A stretch of DNA of 64,000 nt, taken from NCBI GenBank assembly GCA_033060915.1, contig CM065389.1, positions 11,540,501-11,604,500 of the forward strand. The letters run 5' to 3'. The position numbers and the translations under genes were made by a program. Below are positions 27,801 through 39,239 of the stretch, piece by piece. The notes under the pieces are model-generated. The model saw only the letters and a program-made list of their open reading frames with translations. It did no database searches and was not told the origin of the DNA. Origin of the DNA: Euryodendron excelsum (Eukaryota > Streptophyta > Magnoliopsida > Ericales > Pentaphylacaceae). Positions within the stretch are counted from its first letter, which is position 1. Each line of letters starts with the position of its first letter.

Positions 27801-30800
27801 CTATGAAAACCTACTGCTGGAACCTTAAAACTATGGAGCATTGGCTAATGAATAAGACCAGAATCAGCAGCCTATGGTGGTCTCATATGAGGTGCGAATG
27901 GTCCGTGGATCCAAGGTTCTGCCAACAATCTAGGTATTTGTTCAAGCATATACACTTAAATGAGTGCTATAAAACAAGGATCTAAGTTGTGACTATGGAC
28001 TTGGGAGCTACAAATCTCATCAAAATGGATTATGAAGTGGCTATATCTCTGTTAAAGGACTTGGTGAACATGACTCATCCCATTGCTGGAGTCATATATG
28101 ACTGCAAGGAATTTTTAAAACAATCGTGGCAATTGAAGATTCATCAAACTCTTAGGCAAGGAAATGGTTGACCAAGCAAATGAAGGACATGAAGCCCCTG
28201 AAGGATTTGCTGTTCTGGAAGCCCCCTCCCCTGGTATCTGCATCATCTTCTGCAGGAAGATGCCATGCAAATACCTTGAGTAAGGCCTATGTCTTGTTTT
28301 TTGTTCTCCTTCAGTTCAAAAAAAAAAAAAAATGGTGAAATAATTAGTTTTGGCTTGAACTAATAGCAAAAGATCAGCCACTGACCTCCAATCAAACACC
28401 ATCTCCTTTGTGTGTTTTATAAGTAGCACCATCAATATATGTGTGTGTGCATACATACAAACATAATTCTGCTTATGCCATGCTTCATGTCTTATCTTTC
28501 ACATAGTTGGTCAAAAGCATGGAGAAAGGACAAGAGGTAAATGGCCATCCCAAAACTTATGCGTTGCACACACAAATGCCAGGAGACAATTTTTTCTTTA
28601 ACTAATTTTCAACGTTATGAATGCCTTACACACACTAAGCAACGTAAGAAACAAGCAACGACTTACTTCCAACCTATAAAAAGCAACAGCTAAGTTTTCA
28701 CATATAGGGAACAGAATTATAATATTCAGGAAGGAAATTAGGTCTGTGCATGCAGAATCCACAAGCACCACTTTTAGACATCCAACTGCCAGTACAAATA
28801 GCTTACATTATGACAAAGAACTCACAACCAACTCCTACATTTGTTGTAAATATGTAGTGAGGGCCGTGATAGTGGTGCAACAATTAAAGCATTGTGCAAC
28901 ATCCTAAAAACACTGCCACCACAAATTAGCTAGTGGAAACATTCACAAAACAATTTCATGCCATTTTGGACCACCTAACTAGAATGCAGATTCGTCTAAT
29001 GCAAAATGATGTCTGAGGACTGGAATCTAAACAATGATAAAACCAAAGAAATACCTCATGACTGTCCGCACAGTCAGACAAGAGGTTGATATCTAGGTCC
29101 ACTGATCATATAGCTTACTCATTTCAGACTCATAAATGTAGAAAGTCATTCAATACATATAAAGTAAAGAGGCGTCTATGCCATGGCTGTAACATTATGA
29201 TGACGAGGTGATAATGATTAAAGAAATTAATTGTTTTGCAAGAAATCTGAATATTTTACCTGTTCTCGATTTCTGTCAGCATTTTTATCATTTTCAGCAA
29301 AATCAACTCGCAATTGCCGGCCATTGATCTCATACCCCTGGAGATTACGGCGAGCACTTAAAGCTGTCTCTTCATCCTTATATTCACAGAATCCATAACC
29401 TTTTGGTTTCCCAGTTTCTCTATCAATAACTAATCTGAATGAGAGTAAAAGGAATCAATCAAACTAGCAAATCACTGTCGTTTAAAGGAAGTGAGAAATT
29501 AGAGATACAAAATAGATTTACTAAGAGTCGTAATATATCCCTCTAAACACAAACAAAGAGACCTTTCGACCTTTATCTCTAGAAATCTTGTTAAAAAATC
29601 AAGTTTTTCCCACTGCCGCTAGATAGAAGGAAAATAAGTTAGTTTTCTAAAGTGTTTGGCTGGGTTGAACAAATGGTTGGTCCACAGAAGCATGACCATC
29701 CCTCTACCTCTTCATTGAGATAAAAATCAAAACTACCCACCTGCCCAACTCAAATTGCATCCGTTATGAGAAAGCACTTGATTAAGTTTCATCACACTCG
29801 TATAAATCAATTACGCAGCCAGTGGTCTCCAGTAGCAATCAGAGTGTGTGTGCAAGGTCATCAAAGCAGCACCCTCTTAGGCTCTTGCTTCACTCAATAT
29901 CAACCTCAGATCCATTTTTCTAGAGCCCTAAAAGTACAGCAGAATCTCTGCTTTGACCAACCCTATTATCATCTACAAACACTCAGCACAATAAACCTGT
30001 TTTGACAAAAGGAATGGAGCAGTCACGGTCCCATCTCATAGTCTCATAGTACCACCTAAGGCTTTCCAAAAATTAAGGTGATCATTGGCAAAGTTGCGGA
30101 TTTGTCATCCCACAGGCGTAGAGCTTCTGGTTTAGGCCAGGGCCAGAGGAACTCCTATTGGATGCTTTCAGAACTTTGGGATCTTTCTTTTCTTTCTTAG
30201 GCACCAGCACAGTCAGAATATGTTATGGCTTGATAATAGAAGAATGTCTTCCTATAATGTCAACATTATCACCCATCTAGCATATAAACACAATCATTAA
30301 ACTGATTAGCTTGTCAAAAGACAAACTCTTACCCTGCCAGGTGCATTCTGTGCATGCAACACACATGGTCTCTGATGCAGTTGCCAAATCTTAAGATTTG
30401 CCTACTTTCCACTATTTTTCAGTGTGGGTATGCATAACCATACCCATGAAATGTCATTCTATCACGGGTACTCTAGGTTGAAGCAAAGCTTTATCCTGAA
30501 ATATCTATTTTCCACAATGCTGCTCAAAGGATGCCGTAAACATAGCAGCCCCATCCTTGGAATTTTTATTTTGCAAATTTTTTTTTTTTTTTTTGCAAAT
30601 AAACTTTTGCATGACTAGTGAGACAAGAGAACCCTCCCCACTCCCCAACAGCTGTTACCATTGCACCTTAATTTCAATCTCTATACTCTATCCTAAACCC
30701 CTTGTACAGAGCAAATCAACCTATATACACTTCCAAGTTACCCGTTTGGTAGGGCTTTTCGGCCTAACTTTTTTTTAGGTTATAAGCAGAAAAGCCAATT

Positions 30801-31852
30801 TTTTTTGAGTTTTTTGCTTATCTTTAGCTTATAAAAGCAAAAAAGCAAAAAAATTCTAGCTTTTTTGCTTATAAGCTGAAAAAGCAAAACCAAAAAAACT
30901 GTACCAAACGGAACTAAGTCCCCATCAGCACATGACACCAGCAAAATAATTCAGGTTTCACGATACCAAAGAGATTGACAGACAGCTACCACACTGGTTC
31001 ATATCCCTGATTTTGTTCTTGTTTTTTTTTTTTTTCCTAAAGTATTGGTTCACATCCCTGAATGATTATAACATCACAAGCAGTGCTCATAACCAACCCA
31101 CCCACCAGCCTCCCTCCCTCAAAAAAAAAAAAAAAGAAAAGAGATCTTCAAACTGTGATTTCATATGTACCCAGGTTTAATTACACAATTTTAACATACT
31201 AAGCTCACAGTTTCCTATTGATACATTGGTGTTTGACAAAAAGTAGTAGCAGCAAACACTCTGCCCTGAAACAAAGTCCAACAACCAACCTGCTGCATCC
31301 TTGTTTGAATAGGCACATGTATGAATATTCAGCAAAAGAACTCAAGTTTGTTTTACATTAACAATTCAAATGCAATACTAAATCAAATGATACCATACTA
31401 AATATGCAGATACTGAAAGAGAACAAATTCTAGGGTTTTCAATAATAGTTTGCTTCACCATGAGTTACCTGAAGGACACAACTGGGCCAACCTCCTCGCA
31501 GATTTGTATAAGTTGTTCTTCAGTGGCATCATATGGTATATTCCCAACTGCCACAACAATGAACCAAACAAAAGTCAGGAAACAAAGCCAATCGCCAAAG
31601 CATCATAACACTCCAAAGACAGCAGATTACATATACAGTAAAACACATTGAAACATTGAATCCCCCAATAAGTTAGGGTTGAATTGGCCGTCACAAGAAT
31701 AAAAAGATACATTTTCTTTCCTTTTTCCTGCAATTTCCCACCAATCAAACAGAGAGCCGCTGATATTCAATTAATGAATCGCAATCAGAGAAAGAAAGAG
31801 GGGGATGAGTTTGGGACGAACCAAAAACGCAGCGTTGCTGAGAGCTGGCCAT
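15826..31852 (-). CDS. CSTF64: Cleavage stimulation factor subunit CstF64 (10 exons, 561 aa)
   Basis: Binds the downstream element of pre-mRNA and helps place the cleavage and polyadenylation site in the nucleus. Exons on the minus strand: 31852-31822, 31547-31469, 29434-29260, 23586-23553, 23450-23206, 23122-23045, 21231-21196, 21089-20556, 20187-19843, 15954-15826; all GT-AG with matching phases. Residues 8 to about 86 form one RRM, with RNP2 VFVGNIPYD and RNP1 KGYGFCEY. Residues about 155-226 form the hinge that binds CstF77/symplekin ([19 protein letters not shown], later [12 protein letters not shown] and AQIMLGMV). A Gln/Pro/Leu-rich linker fills exons 8-9. Residues 520-561 are the C-terminal helical bundle ([20 protein letters not shown]). 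The start [10 protein letters not shown] matches plant family members. Introns 3 (5.7 kb) and 9 (3.9 kb) dominate the locus, and exons 1, 4 and 7 are only 31, 34 and 36 nt. Sequence identity with plant CstF64 is unmistakable. Confidence 0.96.
16250..16345 (+). mobile_element. tRNA-derived SINE-like sequence
   Basis: An A-box-like TTTAGCCCAGTGG at about 16262 is followed 38 bases later by a B-box-like GGGTTCGGTCC at about 16300, then a C-run and an A-run. This is the layout of a tRNA-related SINE head. No acceptor stem can be formed, so it is not a tRNA gene. End points are approximate. Confidence 0.5.
16786..17126. mobile_element. Nested hAT-like MITEs
   Basis: The outer ends read GGGTGTTTGGAT and ATCCAAACACCC, an inverted pair. 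Inside, a second pair begins GGGATGTTTGG (16881) and ends CCAAACACCC (17063). Both copies contain AAGCTTAAGC/TAAGCTATAAGCTA words typical of one plant MITE family. The arrangement fits one copy inserted in a relative, or internal duplication. Confidence 0.55.
19000..19145. mobile_element. 146-bp hairpin MITE with TTA target duplication
   Basis: The two halves form a near-complete hairpin: the left half contains TTTGGAACCTGGATTTTC and the right half its complement (GAAAATCCAGGTTCCAAA). TTA occurs directly on both sides (18997-18999 and 19146-19148). A 3-bp TWA duplication is typical of Tourist-like PIF/Harbinger MITEs. It lies in CstF64 intron 9. Confidence 0.65.
21425..21915. mobile_element. 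Non-autonomous hAT element with 8-bp target duplication
   Basis: The ends are imperfect inverted repeats (CAGGGACGAGGCT against CAAGGACGAAGCC). They are flanked by the identical octamer CATCTAGA at 21417-21424 and 21916-21923. An 8-bp duplication and CA-starting ends are hallmarks of hAT transposons. The 491-bp body contains three diverged copies of a GGCCCCCCTTAATGTT-like unit and no transposase frame. It sits in CstF64 intron 6. Confidence 0.8.
23587..29259 (-). other. Third intron of CstF64 (5.7 kb)
   Basis: The largest intron of the gene lies directly after the RRM-coding exons. Most of it is AT-rich with no accepted frame. It contains a decayed LINE-type RNase H fragment on the plus strand ending in an A-run near 28332. 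Premature polyadenylation in this intron would yield an RRM-only protein; that is a possibility only. Confidence 0.6.
27219..28332 (+). pseudogene. Decayed LINE-type RNase H fragment
   Basis: The plus-strand translation of 27989-28171 ([15 protein letters not shown], then [15 protein letters not shown] and HQTLRQGNG) resembles the RNase H domain found at the 3' end of plant L1-like non-LTR elements. After a frame break, [15 protein letters not shown] continues the pattern. Upstream, [17 protein letters not shown] (about 27354-27404) recalls the first RNase H strand. Stops and frameshifts break it, and a run of 15 A at 28318-28332 may be the retrotransposed tail. It lies antisense within CstF64 intron 3. 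Confidence 0.5.
30741..30912. mobile_element. Small MITE with CCGTTTGGTA ends
   Basis: The left end CCCGTTTGGTAGGGC is inverted at the right end (GTACCAAACGG). The interior is self-complementary (GCTTATAAGC words with A/T runs). It is about 170 bp in CstF64 intron 2 with no coding capacity. Confidence 0.6.
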
Positions 31853-32023
31853 CAATTATCAGAAGAAGGTGAAGCTCAGACTCAGCTTCAGCTTCTTCCT
31901 CCTCGGCATCATTCCTCTTCACTTCGAATTCTATGCTGCTGGTGTATCAGAGCTTTGTTCACAGTATCAATCACAGGAGTCCAGGACGCGTATAATATAT
32001 GTATATATCCGTATGTGTATATG

Positions 32024-32026
<3 letters not shown>

Positions 32027-32054
<28 letters not shown>
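32027..32054. repeat. (GA)n microsatellite upstream of CstF64
   Basis: About 14 AG units lie 175 bp upstream of the CstF64 start codon. Read on the gene's strand it is a CT tract, which is common in plant promoters and leaders. Confidence 0.8.
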
Positions 32055-32057
<3 letters not shown>

Positions 32058-34663
32058 TATTACATAAAGTACGATTTACATGTGCTGAGACAGAGTTACG
32101 ATGCGTGTTTACTTTGGCGACTCGAGTTTGTCCCGTCTAACAGGATATGTGCTAGAAAAGTCCCCAGGATTTTCATTTCCTGGTGTGGAAATTGGAAAAC
32201 TGCTTTCCGAGGATTTTCATTTCCCGGAACAAATTAAGAAAAGTTTTCTTTTCCTGTAAAATAAGTGTTTTTCCGAGGGGAGAGTAATGTTTTACTTCGC
32301 CGGTCGAACTACGAACCGGAATAGAACCGGATCATTGAATTAAACACAAAAGGTGCTATCAATTGTCAAAATTGAACCGTGATGTTGTTCACATATTTAT
32401 TATTTATCAATAACAAATTATTGTAATTTGAAACTATCACAGTCTACTAATGGAGTAATAACGCAAAATGTTGAAAACATTGTATTTCTTGATTAGGTAG
32501 ATTTATCTGATAAAAATAATAAGCACAAGGGTCTTGGGATTATCTGAGTGTGAAGAAACTTAAAAGTGACTAATACGAGCAGAATTCTCATTCATTAGTT
32601 TAGACGATGAGCAAACACTTTTAACAACCAAGTGATTGTATGGACAAGCTCCAAAGAGGGAGGAGAGAGGGGCGCTAGAACCACGCAAATTGCCTAGTTT
32701 TCTCAGTTCATTGATTAGCCATTTTCATTAGGATGCATTAGCTTCAATTGCTTTCGTATTGATATTTCTATAAACTTCGAAAGTAACATATTTTCAAGAT
32801 TTTTTTTGCTTGAGGATGGCACATGATATCAAAGTCTTCTTTGCAACTGACATTAAGATTGAAAGACTAATAAAATGCCATTTAACTTATAAGATGGTGG
32901 TTGATGTGAAAACTTGATAGTAAAGGTGAAAATAGACCCGACGGAGTATTATTTTGTTTGAGCTTGTTCCATAAAATTTGAGAATTGAAAGAGCTTAATC
33001 TCGGCAGGACGAGTTCAACTCCACTATAACTCATTAAACTCGTAACTCAACTCGATTAAGAAGGGAACATATATAAAAGCTTCATTATAGGCATTCAATT
33101 CAAGCATAAGCTTTTGCCAGAGTAGAGTATTTCTATTTTATGTCTTACTCTAACAAAAGTCATTATTTCTCTGTTATTAGAGATACCTACCATAAAAAAT
33201 AAGAATGTACAAAACTAAATATCTGATTGGTATGACATCAAATATGTCGGCCTTTAATTGGCCTTTACACCACATTTTTATGCCAATATGGATTTTATGG
33301 TATACTAGGTATAACATGTATATACTTCCTTTAGCACCCCCTAACAAATGGCCATGAAGGTTAGTACTTGTCATTACAGGCTCATAAACTCAACTAGGAG
33401 GCAAGTCAAGACTGAGTAGTGGATTTTATTTGTTCAAGTTTTGACTTATTTATCTTTTGAATTAATCTTAAACAAATTTTTATGGAGTTAATCATGAGTC
33501 AAAACTTGAGTAACTTCTATTTTTTTTATATAATCCTAAAGTTCATATAAGCATATCGAGCTAATCAACTCAAAAAATTAATAAGTTTTAAAATATGTAC
33601 AAACTTGACCTATTCATATAACAGTCAATCTAATATTACGAGTCGAGCTTAAGTAACTTAGTTTATGTGTCACACCCACTCCTAATTAAGCGTCATTAAC
33701 ACTATCTTAAGGTGAATGTGATCGCACAAGTTACTTATTTGCAAATAATACCTCACAACCATTTCAAAAATAAAAATCATGTAAGCATTAAATAACATCG
33801 ATATACATATAAAATCATTTTATAATCATCATACATACATAACAAAGACTACCAATCCAAACTCATAAACATTACAAAACCATAATGTAACAAACTCCAG
33901 TAAGACTTTAATACAATGCACAACAATGTACACGACCAGTAACACAACTAAAGAGTTTCTCGAAACTTTCCAACTCAACATCAACTGTGAACTAGACATC
34001 TCTAATTACCCTGCAAAACAACATGTGTAGGTGTGAATTATATAAACATGCTCACAAAGATATTTAAACTCATAAAAAATGAATGATAGATAATCACTGA
34101 ATAATAAGACACCACTTAAATGTAATATCTCATGCGATATAATGTATGATACACCACAAATAAGCACACGATTTAGATAACATTGGCCCAATATATTGAT
34201 ACTTGTTATCAAGAAATGTCTACCGTAACACCCTTTTAGGTTAGTCCATTGTGACTATCTTAGGTTAGCCCCCACATCAGTTAAATCTCACCAGTGCAAT
34301 GCAAATCATGTACATAATATGTATTGTATGCAAATATCACCTTATAATCCAATCACCAATATCAATATAGATAGTAAGACATTTAATATAATACAAGAAA
34401 GAATATCTTAAGCTCTCCACCGTTTATCACTTACAAACACAGTCGAGTCACTTATTTGGTTAAATCGGAGTGTATTTAGTCATTTCCAAACCTATCACAC
34501 ATTACCATGTCAAACTTGTGAAACATATACAATTAATTATAAACAATGCATGTTCATGACTTATAACCAGATCAACATCAGAGATGACACCTCAAATAAC
34601 ATGTTAGAAGCTAAAGAAAAAGTGTCAACTCTAGATATAAAAGTGTCAACCCCCAGACATAAG

Positions 34664-36428
34664 TGTTGAGTCAATGCCTTGATTTTGATGATAACAAAAC
34701 ATGGTTAAATGATCTAATAATTCTACTTAGTGTGCAGATGAATTATTAATTAGATCTTGACTTGAAGCTTATCATAATAAAGGATTTATGATGAAAAGCA
34801 TGATGAAGTGATGTATTCTACAAAGGTGATATTATAAGAAGAAAAAGGATTCTCAAGTTGATGAAAATCCTAGATTGAAGATTGATAAGCATGAAAGAAT
34901 AGCATATTCTACAATGGTGATTTTATAAGGGAATGAAGATGATGGATATCAAAGAAGAAGAATGAAAATGATCAAAGTCTTGATTTAAAAGATTGAAGAC
35001 TTTGAGTACTTGAAGATATCTTGCAAGAATGGAAGAAAAAGATACCAACTCAAAATATGGAAGTCTTCTTAGAAGATTTGAAGATGTCTTGAAGACATGG
35101 AAGGATTCACAAGACTTAGAAAGCTTTCTTGGAAGAATTATTGAAGTCCATGGAGAAGCCATGTTGATTGAAGAAATGAAGATTCTAAGTCGTGAAAGCT
35201 CTCTTGAAGATATTGAAGAAGACTTGAATCAATGGATGAAGCTATGATAATGGAAGAGCCCTACAAGTGATGAAAATGAAGAAAACTCACCTTGAATGGA
35301 TTGAAGATGTTCTTGAAGTCATCTAATCTTGAAGAAGTGTTTGCAAGCTTTAAAAAGCCTATTTAGATGATCCTTGAAGAGATTAGAAGCTTTGAAAAAG
35401 GTTGAAGAAAAGTTGCAAAAATATGGGTTTTGGTAAAAAGAGTCGACCCCTCAAGTTAAAAGAGCCGACTCATTCGAACAGAGCCTTGGAATTCTGCTGG
35501 AAGCTTAAAAGAGTCGACTCCTGGCCAAAAAGAGTCGACTCATTGCAACAGAGAACAAACAATTCTGCAGACTGCTGAAAAGAGTCGACTCCTGGGACAA
35601 AAAGAGTCGACTCATTTGGACAGAAACTTGAAAAATCTGCTGAAATGCAAAAAGAGTCGACTCATTGTGAAAAGAGTCGACTCCTAGACTCTAACGGCTA
35701 GTTTTCTGACAGACGGTATGGGCACAAACACAACCAAATCTTCTCCCATACTTCTCCAACGGCTAGAATCGATCCATACCTATATATATGAGATACATAC
35801 AGCTTCAAACAAGAAGAATAGAGCAATCATACCATTCATATCAAGGGCTTGAAGCTGAAAATCACCTGTACCTCACTGCCATATATTTTTGCTGAGTGTT
35901 TAAAGTTATCCATTGAGTTGTATTCATTTGTATACTCACTAGAAGAGTCACTCTCTGTATAATCTTCATTCATTCTTGTTTGGGTGGGTTTGTAACCTTG
36001 TAAGTTTAAGTGTTCTTGAGAAAAACACTTGTAAGTTTAAGAGAAGCTTGGACAAAATCTCTTGGGTTTTGAAAGCTTGGGAAGAAGCTTTTGTAAAGAG
36101 TGAGCTGGGCATTCGTGGCACAACCAGCGGCTGTGTAAGGTGTATTGCATAGTGGAATTCCTTCGAAAGGATCGAAGAAGAGAGGACGTAGGCAAGGTTG
36201 GCCGAACCTCTATAAATCTGGTGCATATTTCTTCTGCCTCTGTTTTGCTTACTTGCTCATTATGCATGCTTGCAAATACTTGCTCTAATGTACACTTCAT
36301 TTGCTTGATACATATACTTTGATTATTTGTTACTAAAATCCATAAACGATTTTTTAGTTGAAACTCTTGTTAAAAATTCTATAAAACCCAATTCACCCCC
36401 CCTCTTGGGTTGCCTACTTGGGCCAACA
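34664..36428 (+). mobile_element. Solo LTR, Copia type, with 5-bp target duplication
   Basis: It begins TGTTGAGTCAATGCC and ends GGGTTGCCTACTTGGGCCAACA, with TG...CA termini. ATAAG lies directly on both sides (34659-34663 and 36429-36433). Length is 1765 bp. The TTTTGATGATAACAAA-like start and the C-run before a GGGTTGCCTA end are typical of SIRE/Maximus-type Copia LTRs. No internal coding region or second LTR is present, so this is a solo LTR left by LTR-LTR recombination. A GAAGAT-rich stretch (34900-35350) and an AAAGAGTCGACTC array (35435-35690) lie inside. Confidence 0.85.
35435..35690. repeat. Array of AAAGAGTCGACTC motifs in the solo LTR
   Basis: About eight copies of a palindromic GAGTCGACTC word occur in 255 bp. 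They alternate between a CCTGG-type and a CATT-type continuation, so the higher-order unit is a pair. Confidence 0.8.
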
Positions 36429-38695
36429 ATAAGGTGTCGACTCCTCTAGTCACATGTGTCAATCCCTAAGAATAGAGAGCAAATGTTTGACAAAATGTTA
36501 AAAGTGTCGACTCCTCTACTCCAAGTGTCAACTCCTCAAACACCAGTGCCAACTCTTCTAGTCACAAGGTTTTGTAAAAATGTTAAATATGTCGACACCT
36601 TAAGACCATGAGTCAACCCCTATGAACAGATTACTCAAAATAATATAATTAATAAAAATGTGTCAACTCCTTTTGAAAAGTGTCAACACTTGAGTTTGAT
36701 AAACAGGGCAAGAAATGTTTTTTGCAAGCTCAATGTGTCAACACCTATAACAAATGTCAACACCTAGACATTAAAATATAAGAAAATCAAAATTCTTACC
36801 ATTCAGTACAATCAATTACAAGGAAGCATGACTCTCATAAATATGCACAACTCCTCATAAAATATGCTACAAAATCATCAATAGTTCACCTTTTTATTCA
36901 TCTCTAGACTTTTCCATAACAAAACTGAACTTATTCTTCCAACGTAAGATTATCAACATAGAATAGTTGTAAAGAGATTTTTAATCAAACCAATAGAATA
37001 AATACAAACATAGAATCCATTCCTTACCTTAAATAATGAAAACACAAACTTTTTCCTCAATCATCTCTTCTTCTCTTCTTTTCTCTCAGTTTCCTCTCTT
37101 TTCTCTCACTTTCTCTTTTGCTAAACATAAAATACTAACAAGCCCCTCTCTTGTTTCTCCTCCCTTAGCTTGAAACCAATTATAGATACAACTTGTGTCT
37201 ATTCTCCACATGTTACACACACAAAATACTAGCAACAAACACACACCTCTTATTAGATAAGCACACACTTAGGTAGCTAAGGGTTGAACCCCCACCTAGC
37301 ACCTTTTTGCTTCCTTAATTCACCACTAATCCATATAATTAACATAATTAATCACACTTTATGATAATTAATCATCATTAACATAAGCTAAGTATGAAGA
37401 TTAATTAAGCTAATTAATCATGCTAAAAAAATAACATAATCTCCCCAAGACATGCTCTCATTAAAACATGCTAATCAAATTCCTCAATTAGTGTATTCAT
37501 GCTCAACAACATATGCAATTAAGCTAAACATGATGCTAAACAAGTTATGGTTTTATATTATATTAGAGCCTTGTCTTAATTAAACTTGGATTTGCTCGAG
37601 CTCAACTTATTTAGGAAAAATTACGCTACCACCCCTCTAGGTTCTAATAAATATAAGGACCCACTTATGAAAACCGGTCACCCTTGTCAGTGACGATAGT
37701 TAACGTGTTTTTTTCCAAACTCAGCCCCCAAAAAAATTATCTACTAAACTCAGCTCGTTTTGAACTTATTTATCAAATTGAACTCTTTCTCGAAGTCATG
37801 GTTTGAAATCACGACTTTAATCAAACTTGTCTAAATTTCATATAAAATTTACACAATAAGGTCCACTTGAAGTTAGGGTTTGAAACTACCACTTTTATTG
37901 AAAATATGTAAAACAAAGTTAGTTGAAGTTAAAGTTTGAAACTACGAATTCATTAAAGTTCGAGCTTGAAACCACAATTTCAAAAAGTAATTGGGTTTGA
38001 TAAATAAATTTAAAACAAACTAGATCTTACAGATAAGTTTTTTTTTTTCAAGGCTCGGAAAAAAAACACTTATTTAACAGATGTAACAAAATTACATTTT
38101 TACCCCTCCTATTTATTCATATTCTAATAGATGACCCAATTACTGGCTCACTCCCAATCTAGTCGACTCACTCCATTTTCTCACTTCCTCCCGATCAGCC
38201 ACCACCCTCCTCCATCCATGCCATCGGCCCTACCACGCAGCCCCATCTCAGCAGCAGCCACTAGCAGGCCACAAAAACAATCCCGGCACTCACCTCCGCC
38301 TCTGCCTGACCAAAGTCACCCCTATGAAACCACTGCCCGGTGCACCTTGCCATCCATCAGCAGCCACTAACTAGCCGAGGTAAGAGGGGTTTTTGACAAA
38401 GTTGCAGAGAGTTTGTTTTTAATATTGGCCTTGTTTACTCTGGCATGCATATTGATATTGATATGCATCCTTAGTGATTGTTGTGTCCTTTAATGAACTA
38501 AGAAAGATTTACCCCTTGTAAATGTTAACATGAATGGCTTGTCTTTGATAAGATCGGAAAGAGGATTAGTCAAGCTGCGACATGCGTAAGCTAACCCGAA
38601 CACCTCTGCAATAAAAGAAAACAAAAACAAAAACACAAGAAAAGCAGTGCTGGAATCAAGTGCACCTTTCAAATACTAGCTGTCACATCATCTGA

Positions 38696-38896
38696 AGCCC
38701 ACCAGTGTCAAGCACGCGGACGCTAGCATTTGCCAAGGAAGAAAACAAGAAGGCTACATATGAACTTCCTTTTGCAAAAGAATGTTTGATGAGAAAGCTA
38801 ATCCCAGCATTGGCATACCTAAATCTTTCTCCAGAACAAAATGGGGACAAAATGAGGAAACTGTTTCCAGAAGGCTTCATTTCATACCCAGCCTAA
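38696..38896 (+). other. Unassigned open frame, 66 codons
   Basis: The frame after a TGA reads SPPVSSTRTLAFAKEENKK and continues with LPFAKECLMRKLIPALAY and KLFPEGFISYPA to a TAA. Composition is protein-like, but there is no ATG before the middle and no recognised family. The minus strand is also open across the same bases. It may be a captured exon fragment, a 3' UTR part of the NAC gene, or chance. Confidence 0.25.
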
Positions 38897-39239
38897 ACAG
38901 AAACAACATTACTAAAACATCGTATTACAGTTCCATTGCATTTCATCATATTCCATGATTAACTGTTTCTTTTCGTTCTGACACAGAAAGATGGATAAAC
39001 AAGTAAAAAACTCTTATGTACAAAATTTTGGGCAGCTCGGTCCTGCAAGCAAGCCAATGTTTGTAGTACTCCACAAAGCCCTTGTCTTATTTTTCCTTAG
39101 GCCCTTCTGATGAAACAAAAGGGCAATAAGCACGCGCATGTAAGGTTAGATTCATTTAATTTCACAATGCATTTGACATTTTCATTGATTCCGGCTCACA
39201 ACCGGAAAACAAAACAGCAAAAACTTCTCATGTAAACAT

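Larger units (their letters stand above)
33668..37545. mobile_element. Old LTR-like sequence interrupted by a younger LTR
   Basis: It starts with TGTCACACCC, the usual start of several plant Ty3/gypsy LTRs. On both sides of the nested LTR (34620-34660 and 36430-36770) it carries about a dozen copies of a GTGTCAACTCC/GTGTCGACTCC-like motif. No gag-pol remains. The right boundary is a guess, because no clean target duplication was found. Confidence 0.4.
31853..39239. other. Repeat-rich spacer between CstF64 and the NAC gene
   Basis: This 7.4 kb holds the CstF64 promoter/5' UTR (left), an LTR-like block (about 33668-37545) with a nested solo LTR (34664-36428), and the NAC 3' UTR (right). Stretches 32300-33660 and 37560-38100 show only AT-rich sequence. 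A proline/serine-rich frame at 38131-38370 and an unassigned frame at 38696-38896 are the only coding-like pieces. Confidence 0.6.

Noticed and set aside
26316..28171. Several plus-strand frames in CstF64 intron 3 as an intron-nested gene
   Set aside because: Frames are short and interrupted; the only recognisable part is a decayed RNase H fragment.
35029..35247. Open frame of 72 codons rich in Glu, Lys and Ser
   Set aside because: It lies in the GAAGAT-rich part of the solo LTR, where base composition alone creates open frames.
38131..38370. Proline/serine-rich open frame beginning with ATG
   Set aside because: Low-complexity CCT/TCC composition, no family resemblance, no supporting splice partners.
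38551..38564. AGATCGGAAAGAGG resembles a sequencing adapter start
   Set aside because: It has one extra A relative to the common adapter and continues into ordinary sequence; chance similarity.
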